From an uncultured Clostridia bacterium (lineage in GTDB: Bacteria; Bacillota; Clostridia; TANB77; CAG-508): DNA of 5,605 nt. Shown piece after piece: positions 1-5,605 of the stretch. Under the pieces are notes generated by a model that saw only the letters and a program-made list of their open reading frames with translations, did no database searches and had not been told where the DNA came from. Location: positions 1 to 5,605 of the forward strand of contig CALXAS010000086.1 of NCBI GenBank assembly GCA_944386315.1. The letters run 5' to 3'. The position numbers and the translations under genes were made by a program. The stretch's first letter is position 1. Every line of letters starts with the position of its first letter.

Positions 1-750
1 GGTATCTTCTATTTTATCTTGTACTACACTGCCTGGTTTATCATTAAAAGTAGATTTTGTAATGATAGGAATATGATATTTTTCTCCTACTTCTATACAA
101 CGATTATGAAGTACACGAGCTCCTTCATTCGCAATTTCTAACATTTCCGTATAGGAAAGTGTGGGTAGTTTTTGTGCATCTGGTATTTTTTTAGGATCTG
201 TGGTATATACACCATCTACATCCGAAAAAATATAGCAATGTTTTGCCTTTAGAGCTGCTGCAATAGCTACTGCTGTCGTATCAGAGCCTCCTCTTCCTAA
301 TGTAGTAATATCACCTTTCTCATTAATACCTTGGAAACCAGCTACAATTACAATTTTTCCTTTTTTCAGTTCTTCTTCTATTCTAGTAGTATCTATTGTT
401 TCTATTTTAGCATTTTGGTTTGTTTTGTTTGTATACATACCAGCTTGCCAACCAGTAAGAGAGATAGCATCATATCCCATTCTTTTCAGCAATATAGCAA
501 GTTTAGACATAGATATTTGTTCTCCTGTACTTAAAAGCACATCCATTTCTCTATCGTCCGGAACTGCGGATAATTCTTTTGCTTCTTTTATAAGCTGATC
601 TGTGGTCTTTCCTTGTGCAGAAACCACAACAACTATATTTTTTTCTTCCTCCTTTATACTGATGATTTTTTCTGCCACCATATTCAATCGAATATTGTCT
701 GCAACACTACTTCCTCCAAATTTTAATACTGTTACCGTGTCCATATTCAT
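1..750 (-). CDS. lysC: Aspartate kinase (aspartokinase), N-terminal 250 residues, truncated by window edge
   Basis: Aspartokinase phosphorylates L-aspartate with ATP, the first step towards lysine/diaminopimelate, threonine and methionine; it is cytoplasmic. The visible 250 residues cover the amino-acid-kinase catalytic fold. Key motifs are VLKFGGSSVA at residues 8-17 (ATP-binding Lys10 and glycine loop), STGEQ at 74-78 (aspartate-binding region), GFQG at 138-141, TLGRGGSDTTA at 149-159 and DVDGVYTTDP at 177-186. The final visible residues (about 235-250) are the linker into the regulatory ACT domains, which lie beyond position 1, so feedback type cannot be judged. Family members are about 400-450 residues. 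The ATG at 750-748 is preferred, with AGAGGTG at 754-760 leaving about 5 bases after AGAGG. A second in-frame ATG two codons later (744-742) is an alternative. It lies 82 bp after prfB on the same strand. The symbol lysC is used generically; which isozyme it is cannot be told. Confidence 0.95.
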   Translation of the reverse strand, partial: MNMDTVTVLKFGGSSVADNIRLNMVAEKIISIKEEEKNIVVVVSAQGKTTDQLIKEAKELSAVPDDREMDVLLSTGEQISMSKLAILLKRMGYDAISLTGWQAGMYTNKTNQNAKIETIDTTRIEEELKKGKIVIVAGFQGINEKGDITTLGRGGSDTTAVAIAAALKAKHCYIFSDVDGVYTTDPKKIPDAQKLPTLSYTEMLEIANEGARVLHNRCIEVGEKYHIPIITKSTFNDKPGSVVQDKIEDT

Positions 751-832
751 TGGCACCTCTTTATTATTTTTTAAAATCCCATTTAATTATAAATATGGCT
801 ACTACTATTATATGCGATAGTTTGGCAGAATG
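751..832 (-). promoter_or_regulatory. prfB-lysC intergenic gap with lysC RBS and weak -10-like sites
   Basis: This 82-bp gap separates the prfB stop from the lysC start. It holds the lysC ribosome binding site (AGAGGTG, minus strand, 754-760). Two perfect TATAAT hexamers occur on the minus strand at 807-812 and 786-791, but neither has a convincing -35 hexamer about 17 bp upstream, and in such AT-rich DNA they may be chance. I see no hairpin followed by a T tract that would terminate prfB transcription. Read-through from prfB into lysC, possibly with a weak internal promoter, is therefore the simplest reading. The gap is too short for a lysine riboswitch. Confidence 0.3.
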
Positions 833-1940
833 CTATAGTTTTTGAAGATATTTTAAATATGCTTCCATGAAGCCATTTAAATCTCCATCCATTACTGCTT
901 GTACATTTCCTACTTCATACCCTGTGCGATGATCTTTTACCATTGTATAGGGACAGAATACATAAGAACGTATTTGACTTCCCCACGCAATATCCATTTG
1001 ATTACCTTTTAAATCTTCTATTTTTTCTTTCTGCTCTTTTTCTTTTAGGTCTAATAATTTTGTTTTTAGCATCTTCATAGCAGTTTCTCTATTTTGTATT
1101 TGAGAACGTTCTGATTGGCATGCTACCACAATATTGGTAGGAATATGGGTAATTCTCACTGCAGATGATGTTTTGTTAATATGCTGTCCTCCTGCTCCTG
1201 ATGCACGATATGTATCCACTCTCAAATCATCTGGATTAATCTGCATCTCTATGTCATCTGTAATTTCTGGCAATACTTCTACAGAAGCAAAAGAAGTATG
1301 CCTTCTTCCACCACTATCAAAAGGAGAAATTCGCACTAATCTGTGAACTCCCATTTCTCCTTTTAAATAGCCATAGGCATAATCTCCTTTTATCAGTGCT
1401 GTTACACTTTTTATGCCTGCTTCTTCTCCTTCTAAATAATCTAATTCTTCTACTTGATAACCATTGTCATTTGCCCATCTTGTATACATACGATATAACA
1501 TTTCTACCCAATCTTGTGCTTCTGTTCCACCAGCTCCTGGATGTAGAGTTATCATCGCATTATTTACATCATATTTACCGGACAATAAGGTGTTTATTTC
1601 TAATTTCTCTACACTTTTTTCTAATTTTTTTACACTTTCTTGCAATTCTTGTTCCATTTGCTCATCTTTTTCTTCTTTTAAAAAGACAAGCACTTCTAGA
1701 ATATTATCTAAATTCTCTTTTACTTTTTTATATTCCTCTAATTTATTTTTGATGTTTGTAATTTCTTTTAAAATTTTACCAGAACTACTAGCATCTTCCC
1801 AAAAGCCTTGTTCCAATGTTTTTTCTTCTAACTCTTGTAATTTTTCTCCTAGATGAATTACATCAAAGGGACTCACCTACACTTTGTAATTTTGTTTGTA
1901 ATTCATTGGTCTTTTGCTCAATTTCATCAAAATCTAACAT
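833..1940 (-). CDS. prfB: Peptide chain release factor 2, expressed by +1 programmed frameshift
   Basis: RF2 recognises UGA and UAA stop codons in the ribosomal A site and triggers peptide release. The gene is in two frames. A 25-codon leader begins at the ATG at 1940 (MLDFDEIEQK...) and ends at CTT, followed by in-frame TGA (1865-1863). A +1 slip skips the T at 1865 and continues with GAT into 343 more codons, ending at 833, giving a 368-residue product. In full-length numbering the stop-recognition SPF is at 205-207 and the catalytic GGQ at 250-252 (RASGAGGQ), the same positions as in E. coli RF2. Residue 246, before the GGQ, is Ala. The helical N-terminal domain is rich in Glu, Lys and Leu. 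AAGGAG at 1952-1957 lies 11 bases before the ATG. The downstream frame can be read from a GTG at 1876, but that start sits inside the frameshift signal and would drop the conserved leader. Confidence 0.96.
1862..1880 (-). promoter_or_regulatory. RF2 programmed +1 frameshift signal
   Basis: On the minus strand the sequence reads GTAGGTGAG TCC CTT TGA T. The internal AGGTGA (1873-1878) matches the 3' part of the Shine-Dalgarno consensus (AGGAGGTGA) and lies just upstream of the CTT slip codon (1868-1866) and the in-frame TGA (1865-1863). In known prfB genes, scarce RF2 makes the ribosome pause at UGA, and pairing of the internal Shine-Dalgarno with 16S rRNA promotes a +1 slip of the Leu tRNA from CUU to UUU. 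RF2 thereby regulates its own synthesis. The UGA is codon 26, as in E. coli. The zero frame stops here, and homology to RF2 resumes immediately in +1. Confidence 0.95.
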
Positions 1941-1966
1941 ACTTCTTCACTCTCCTTGTATGCCTT

Positions 1967-1995
1967 ATTGTATCATAGAATTTTTTTGTTATCAA
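1967..1995 (-). promoter_or_regulatory. Sigma-A type promoter for prfB
   Basis: On the minus strand TTGATA (1990-1995) and TACAAT (1967-1972) are separated by exactly 17 bp (1973-1989). Each hexamer matches the vegetative consensus at 5 of 6 positions, and the spacer contains an A-rich run. A start site near 1960 would leave a leader of about 20 nt, which includes the AAGGAG ribosome binding site at 1952-1957. The promoter directly borders the palindromic repeat cluster, whose first unit begins at 1997. Confidence 0.75.
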
Positions 1996-1996
1996 C

Positions 1997-2025
1997 TGCA
2001 ATTTAGGGACATTCTTTGAATTTTA
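1997..2025 (+). repeat. Palindromic repeat unit 1 (divergent copy)
   Basis: This is the most divergent of four copies of a 29-bp palindromic element: arm TGAACTTTA, an 11-base core GGGACRTTCYT, arm TAAAGTTCA. It differs from unit 3 at five positions. Despite this, a transcript of the plus strand still pairs at 12 of 13 positions: position 5/25 changes from C-G to A-T (a compensatory pair), 2/28 and 8/22 become G-U wobbles, and only 3/27 is mismatched. Its last nine bases, TGAATTTTA (2017-2025), are shared with the first arm of unit 2. It starts one base beyond the -35 box of the prfB promoter. Confidence 0.7.
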
Positions 2026-2044
2026 GGACGTTCCTTAAAGTTCA
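2017..2044 (+). repeat. Palindromic repeat unit 2 (28-bp copy)
   Basis: Same orientation as unit 1 and overlapping it by nine bases. Compared with unit 4 it carries one substitution (C to T at position 5, which keeps a U-G pair with position 25) and lacks one G in the core. The right arm TAAAGTTCA is intact. The 10 bases after it (2045-2054) lead into unit 3, which points the other way, so units 2 and 3 make a larger inverted arrangement. Confidence 0.75.
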
Positions 2045-2054
2045 CTTTAATCTT

Positions 2055-2083
2055 TGAACTTTAAAGAATGTCCCTAAAGTTCA
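2055..2083 (-). repeat. Palindromic repeat unit 3; possible terminator of the upstream gene
   Basis: Read on the minus strand, this copy is identical to unit 4 (3176-3204) at 27 of 29 positions. It has perfect 9-bp arms (TGAACTTTA / TAAAGTTCA) and a core that extends the stem with two G-U, one G-C and one A-U pair around a CAU loop. It begins 9 bp after the restored stop of the membrane protein gene (2093), so it may help end that transcript, although the bases that follow (AAGATTAAAG) are not a T tract. Its 2060-2078 portion is also the inverse of unit 1 bases 2002-2020 at 18 of 19 positions, so a long cruciform is an alternative fold. Confidence 0.8.
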
Positions 2084-2092
2084 CTAATAACC

Positions 2093-3098
2093 TTAAACAG
2101 TTAGTTCAGGATCATCATAAGCTAATTTTCCGTCATTACCTATGGTAAATTTTATTCTTATAGAAAATAAATCTGCTTCTAACACAAATTCATATTCGCC
2201 AGTTTGTAGCTCGCCATATATCTTTGTCCAAACACATTTTTTCCTAATTACATTTTCGTTATTAGTTGTTTGAACACTATCTTCTATGTTAGCATCAGCA
2301 TTTTGTTTTGTCGCCCTCTGCCAAATATATTCACTACCCGTTCCGAGTATATCCGGAAGTTGTATTCCCTGTACTCTCCCCTATTTCATAGCCAATTCCT
2401 GTGTAATCTTCATTTTTTACTTTTTGATAAAGGATGTATTCATTAGAGTAGCTGTATGGCTTTTCATTATTATCTGTTATCTCTAAAGTAATTCCTGTAT
2501 TTGTTAATTCAGATATTACCACACTAACTTTATCGCGTGAATTATAGCAAAACTTCCATTCCTTATCTGGTATTGCTACATCACTTTTTTCTTTTACGAT
2601 TTCTATTCTATTCACATGGGAAATTTGTGCAGGATAGCTCTCCATAATCATTCCGTCAAAATAGATTAATATTTCTTGCTCTGGTTTAAATTCTAAATTT
2701 TCAGCATTTTCATAACCAACACTATATAATCCTGTATGGTTTTCCTCTATTCCCATAACCATTAGACCTCTATCTACTCTTACTATCACTGCACGCATAA
2801 CAGCCTCTAAATTATTGGCATAGTTTTCATACTCTTCTGCAAAATCTTCATATTGCATAAACCAAGTTCCTATTTTTATTTCATCATAACCACTTAATTG
2901 ATGAAAATTAATCACTTTATAACCCAATCCAAAATATTCCACTGTTCCACCATCCCTATATGTACCTGATGGATTTGCGATACAGAATATTGGTTTTTCT
3001 CCTTTTTGTACTCTTGTATAGTCAATACAAAAAAATACTAGTCCCATTACGATAAGTATTATGAAAATAATTCCTATTATTTTTCCTATTCTTTTCAT
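2093..3098 (-). pseudogene. Membrane-anchored protein with Ig-like C-terminus, broken by a frameshift at 2378-2381
   Basis: I do not recognise a named gene. Residues 7-27 form one strongly hydrophobic helix after MKRIGK, so the rest is probably extracytoplasmic. Cys24 lies at the end of this helix, but VFFC is not a convincing lipobox. Residues 35-65 (KPIFCI...DGGTVEYFGLGYKVI) resemble a segment common in small clostridial membrane proteins. Residues 95-170 look like a small beta domain with the ending GMIMESYPAQI. From about 185 the pattern resembles a bacterial Ig-like domain. The frame stops at 2334 (254 residues) after an unrelated tail. Removing one G from the G4 run at 2378-2381, after Gly240, restores an open frame to a TAA at 2093. 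It contains WTKIYGELQTGEYEF, the expected closing motif of such domains, and totals 334 residues. The start is supported by an RBS (AAGGGGG, 6 bases before ATG). Mutation, sequencing error and, less likely, recoding are possible. Confidence 0.75.
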
Positions 3099-3119
3099 TG
3101 TTATCCCCCTTTTTTTATA

Positions 3120-3148
3120 ACTATATCATTCCCTTATAGAAAAAGCAA
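3120..3148 (-). promoter_or_regulatory. Candidate promoter for the membrane protein gene
   Basis: On the minus strand TTGCTT (3143-3148) and TATAGT (3120-3125) are separated by 17 bp. The -10 matches consensus at 5 of 6 positions and the -35 at only 3 of 6, in the important TTG. A start near 3113 would give a leader of about 15 nt that contains the AAGGGGG ribosome binding site near 3105-3111. Its place after the ABC operon terminator and before a lone gene makes an independent promoter reasonable. Confidence 0.45.
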
Positions 3149-3167
3149 GAAATATATACAGAAGAAC

Positions 3168-3211
3168 AAAAAAATTGAACTTTAAGGAACGTCCCTAAAG
3201 TTCATTTTTTT
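3168..3211 (-). terminator. Rho-independent terminator of the ABC exporter operon, bidirectional in form
   Basis: The hairpin 3176-3204 starts 5 bp after the TAA of the exporter gene. On the minus strand it forms nine Watson-Crick pairs, one G-U, then GGA/UCC closed by a CGU triloop. One base later a T7 tract follows (A7 on the plus strand, 3168-3174). A matching T7 at 3205-3211 on the plus strand makes it usable in either direction. It overlaps the last base pairs of the exporter stop codon. The hairpin is itself a copy of the palindromic repeat found at 1997-2083. Confidence 0.85.
3176..3204 (-). repeat. Palindromic repeat unit 4
   Basis: Minus-strand copy of the 29-bp element, identical to unit 3 at 27 of 29 positions. 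The differences are a loop base and a C/T change that turns a G-C pair into G-U, so the fold is the same. Units 3 and 4 lie in the same orientation and bracket exactly one gene, the broken membrane protein gene with its promoter. Confidence 0.85.
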
Positions 3212-5069
3212 AATCAATTTCTATAGCACCTGTATATAATCCATAATACATACCTTTTTTGCTAATTAATTCTTCATGATTTCCTCTTTCTATAATTCTA
3301 CCATGGTCTAATACCATAATTAGGTCTGAATTTCGAATGGTTGATAATCTGTGGGCAATAACAAAAACGGTTCTTCCTTCCATTAATTTATCCATACCGT
3401 CTTGTACTATTTTTTCTGTACGTGTATCAATACTTGAGGTTGCCTCGTCTAATATCAATACTGGCGCATTATCTAATGCTGCTCTTGCAATGGATAGAAG
3501 TTGCCTTTGTCCCTGTGATAATCCCTCTCCATTTCCTGTAATTTGTGTATCGTATCCTTGTGGCAAATGCTTAATAAATTGGTCTGCATTAGCTAATTTT
3601 GCAGCTGCAATTACTTCTTCGTCGCTAGCTGTTGGTCTTGCATAACGAATATTATCTTTTATACTTCCTGTAAATAAACTAGTATCCTGCAACACCATTC
3701 CTAATGACCTTCTTAAATCGCTCTTCTTAATTTTTTGAATATTAATACCGTCATATCTTATTTTTCCACTTTGTATATCATAGAAACGATTAATTAAATT
3801 TGTAATGGTTGTTTTTCCTGCTCCTGTTGCTCCTACAAAGGAAACCTTTTGTCCTTCTTTTGCCTCTAGTGAAATATCATGTAATACTACTTTTTTATCT
3901 GTATAACCAAACACTACATTTTCAAATTTAACATGTCCTCTTAGTCTAGCATAAGTAATTCTTCCGTCGTGATGAGGATGTTTCCATGCCCACAATCCTG
4001 TTCTTTCTTCTGTTTCTACTAACTTGCCATTTTCCATTTTAGCGTTAACAAGTGTTACATAACCATCATCTTCTTCTGATTTTTTATCAATTAGTTTAAA
4101 AATTCGTTCCGCTCCTGCTAAAGCCATAGCTATAAAGTTCATTTGCTGAGATACTTGCCCTAGTGGGTTTGTAAAGGATTTTACATATTGTAGAAAGGCT
4201 GCAATACTACCAATGGATAGAATTCCATTAACAGATAAAACTCCTCCAATTACAGCAACTAATACATACCCTAAATTACCGATATTTAAAATACATGGCA
4301 TTAAAATATTGGCATAGGCATTAGCACTTGTTGCACTATCGCATAATTCTTCATTTAATTCGTCAAATTTTTTCTTGTTTTCCTCTTCATAACAAAATAC
4401 TTTTACTACTTTTTGTCCTTCTATCATTTCTTCTATATAGCCATTTACTCTTCCTAAATCTTCTTGCTGTTTAATAAAAAATCTAGAACTATTTCCACCT
4501 AAATATTTAGCTACAAATGCCATAATAATAACCATTGCCACAACCACTAAAGTTAAATAGATATTGGTTGTAAGCATTGAGATAAGCACAGTTACCATTG
4601 TAATAATAGCTGCAAATACTTGTGGAATACTTTGGCTTAAACACTCTCTTAAAGCATCTACGTCATTTGTATAAGTACTCATCGTTTCTCCATGTGGATG
4701 GCTATCAAAATAGCCTATTGGCAAAGTTTGCATATGATTAAACATCTCTGTACGAATTCTGTTTAATATTCCCTGTGATATATTAATCATTAATCGATTG
4801 TAAATATAGGTAGCCACAATTCCAATGAGATATATAACAGCCATGCCCAATATTGCTTGTAATAAAGAACTAAAGTCTGGATTTTGTTGTCCTATTAATG
4901 GAACAATATAGTTATCAATTAATTGTTGGATAAATTGAATTCCCAAAACACTAGCAATGGAGCTGACAATAATGGCTACGCACACAATAAAAAATTGCAA
5001 TTTATAAGTAGTAAACATATATTTTAAAAGTCTCAATACGGTTTTTGATTTTTTTGTTTTCTTACCCAT
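3210..5069 (-). CDS. ABC exporter subunit with catalytically competent ATPase domain (heterodimeric multidrug-type)
   Basis: Complete 619-residue half-transporter with fused membrane and ATPase domains. Membrane helices lie at roughly 24-44, 71-91, 152-170, 171-190, 257-279 and 283-300. The ATPase domain starts near 378, with A-loop Tyr389, Walker A GATGAGKT (413-420), Q-loop Gln461, signature LSQGQ (517-521), Walker B VLILDE with Glu542, D-loop SSID (545-548) and switch His573. The signature is degenerate (Gln for the first Gly of LSGGQ), while the catalytic Glu and His are intact. This is the partner pattern for the preceding gene. Between membrane and ATPase domains (about 333-378) is an extra charged and aromatic linker (WAWKHPHH), apparently a subfamily trait. 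The ATG at 5069 lies within the preceding gene's last codons, with AAAGGAGAGG (5076-5085) 6 bases upstream, favouring coupled translation. Substrate unknown; drugs, lipids or peptides are typical. Confidence 0.93.
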   Translation of the reverse strand: MGKKTKKSKTVLRLLKYMFTTYKLQFFIVCVAIIVSSIASVLGIQFIQQLIDNYIVPLIGQQNPDFSSLLQAILGMAVIYLIGIVATYIYNRLMINISQGILNRIRTEMFNHMQTLPIGYFDSHPHGETMSTYTNDVDALRECLSQSIPQVFAAIITMVTVLISMLTTNIYLTLVVVAMVIIMAFVAKYLGGNSSRFFIKQQEDLGRVNGYIEEMIEGQKVVKVFCYEEENKKKFDELNEELCDSATSANAYANILMPCILNIGNLGYVLVAVIGGVLSVNGILSIGSIAAFLQYVKSFTNPLGQVSQQMNFIAMALAGAERIFKLIDKKSEEDDGYVTLVNAKMENGKLVETEERTGLWAWKHPHHDGRITYARLRGHVKFENVVFGYTDKKVVLHDISLEAKEGQKVSFVGATGAGKTTITNLINRFYDIQSGKIRYDGINIQKIKKSDLRRSLGMVLQDTSLFTGSIKDNIRYARPTASDEEVIAAAKLANADQFIKHLPQGYDTQITGNGEGLSQGQRQLLSIARAALDNAPVLILDEATSSIDTRTEKIVQDGMDKLMEGRTVFVIAHRLSTIRNSDLIMVLDHGRIIERGNHEELISKKGMYYGLYTGAIEID

Positions 5070-5605
5070 TATCTTCCTCTCCTTTCATTTGAGATTCATA
5101 TACTTCTCTGTATATTTGATTTGTTTTTAATAATTCTTCTGATGTACCAATTCCATTGATTTTTCCATTATTTAGTACAATAATTTTATCAGCATCTTCT
5201 ATTGAAGTAATACGTTGTGCAATAATAATTTTGGTGGTATTTGGTATTTCTTCTCTAAATGCTTTTCTAATTAATGCATCTGTTTTCGTATCTACCGCAC
5301 TAGTAGAATCATCCAAAATTAATATTTTTGGTTTCTTTAATAAAGCTCTTGCAATACAAATTCTTTGTTTTTGTCCACCAGATACATTGGTTCCACCTTG
5401 GTCTAATATTGTTTCATATTTTGCTGGGAATTGTTGTATAAATTCGTCTGCTTGTGCTAGCTTGCAAACTCTTTCTAGTTCTTCATCTGTGGCTTCTTTA
5501 TTTCCCCATCTCAAGTTTTCACTTATAGTTCCAGAAAACAATACATTTTTTTGTAACACCATAGAAACACTGTCTCTTAAGGTTTCTAGGTCATAATCTC
5601 TTACA
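5062..5605 (-). CDS. ABC exporter subunit with degenerate ATPase site, C-terminal 180 residues, truncated by window edge
   Basis: The open frame enters from the right edge (first whole codon at 5604, VRDYDLETLRDSVSMVLQKN...) and ends at 5062. Only the ATPase domain from just before the Q-loop onward is visible; the membrane domain and Walker A lie outside. In fragment numbering: Q-loop Gln18, signature VSGGQ (74-78, canonical), Walker B ILILDD (94-99), where Asp99 replaces the catalytic Glu, D-loop SAVD (102-105), and Gln130 in place of the switch His (IIIAQR). Loss of both Glu and His marks the degenerate half of heterodimeric exporters of the TM287/288, LmrCD and BmrCD type. Its intact signature should complete the active ATP site made by the next subunit. 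The Met at 5562 is internal, not the start: conserved sequence continues upstream of it. It overlaps the next gene by 8 bp. Confidence 0.93.
   Translation of the reverse strand, partial: VRDYDLETLRDSVSMVLQKNVLFSGTISENLRWGNKEATDEELERVCKLAQADEFIQQFPAKYETILDQGGTNVSGGQKQRICIARALLKKPKILILDDSTSAVDTKTDALIRKAFREEIPNTTKIIIAQRITSIEDADKIIVLNNGKINGIGTSEELLKTNQIYREVYESQMKGEEDNG

Noticed and set aside
331..820. Plus-strand open frames at 331-534 and 602-820
   Set aside because: They lie opposite the aspartokinase coding sequence and its leader, show low-complexity Phe/Ser/Tyr-rich translations and have no family resemblance.
751..832. Lysine riboswitch upstream of lysC
   Set aside because: The whole gap is 82 bp, far shorter than an L-box, and contains none of its long paired helices.
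1464..1856. Plus-strand open frames opposite prfB, including 1134-1346, 1396-1752 and 1816-2019
   Set aside because: They are antisense shadows of the conserved RF2 gene, rich in Leu, Phe and Ser as expected from the complement of AT-rich coding DNA, with no recognisable domain.
1997..2083. CRISPR array
   Set aside because: Repeat units overlap, differ in orientation and lack regular spacers; the copies are palindromic intergenic repeats.
2378..2381. Programmed frameshift or phase-variable tract in the membrane protein gene
   Set aside because: A G4 run is short for slippage and there is no Shine-Dalgarno/slow-codon arrangement like that of prfB; simple mutation or sequencing error is more likely, though not excluded.
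2286..2486. Plus-strand open frame over the frameshift region of the membrane protein gene
   Set aside because: Minus-strand coding continues through this region once the one-base shift is allowed, and the plus-strand product has no supporting start context or homology.
3024..3029. Lipoprotein signal at Cys24 of the membrane-anchored protein
   Set aside because: The residues before Cys (VFF) do not fit a lipobox, and an uncleaved N-terminal anchor fits better.
5156..5596. Plus-strand open frames 5156-5596 and 3337-3645
   Set aside because: Both are complements of highly conserved ABC ATPase motifs, so the minus-strand reading explains the sequence.

Overview
The window is a strongly AT-rich piece of a low-GC Gram-positive chromosome. 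Protein style suggests an anaerobic member of the Clostridia, perhaps near Lachnospirales: an RF2 with a Firmicute-like leader, a clostridial-type aspartokinase, a heterodimeric multidrug-type ABC exporter and a membrane-anchored protein with an Ig-like tail. This placement rests on protein resemblance and base composition, not on a marker gene. Every supported gene lies on the minus strand, so the biological order runs from right to left. The window holds no tRNA, rRNA, CRISPR array or transposase gene.

From the right edge, the first gene is the 3' part of an ABC exporter subunit (5062-5605), overlapping by 8 bp the start of a complete second subunit (3210-5069). The two nucleotide-binding domains are complementary and asymmetric. 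The upstream one has Asp for the catalytic Glu and Gln for the switch His, but a canonical signature. The downstream one has a full catalytic set but a degenerate LSQGQ signature. They should form one heterodimer with one active and one degenerate ATP site. A strong palindromic hairpin with A and T tracts (3168-3211) follows the operon.

Next is a single gene with its own candidate promoter (3120-3148) and ribosome binding site, encoding a membrane-anchored protein of unknown function (2093-3098). Its reading frame is broken by an apparent one-base gain in a G4 run at 2378-2381. Restoring the frame gives a 334-residue product with a complete Ig-like C-terminus.

Downstream of it (1997-2083) lies a cluster of three copies of a 29-bp palindromic repeat. 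The fourth copy is the hairpin after the ABC operon. Base changes between copies mostly preserve pairing, including one apparent compensatory pair.

The cluster abuts a near-consensus promoter (1967-1995) for prfB (833-1940), encoding peptide chain release factor 2. prfB carries the classic autoregulatory +1 programmed frameshift: 25 codons, then CTT TGA. Its product has the SPF and GGQ motifs. After 82 bp comes lysC, an aspartokinase (1-750) that runs off the left edge after its catalytic domain. No strong terminator is visible between prfB and lysC, so they may be co-transcribed.
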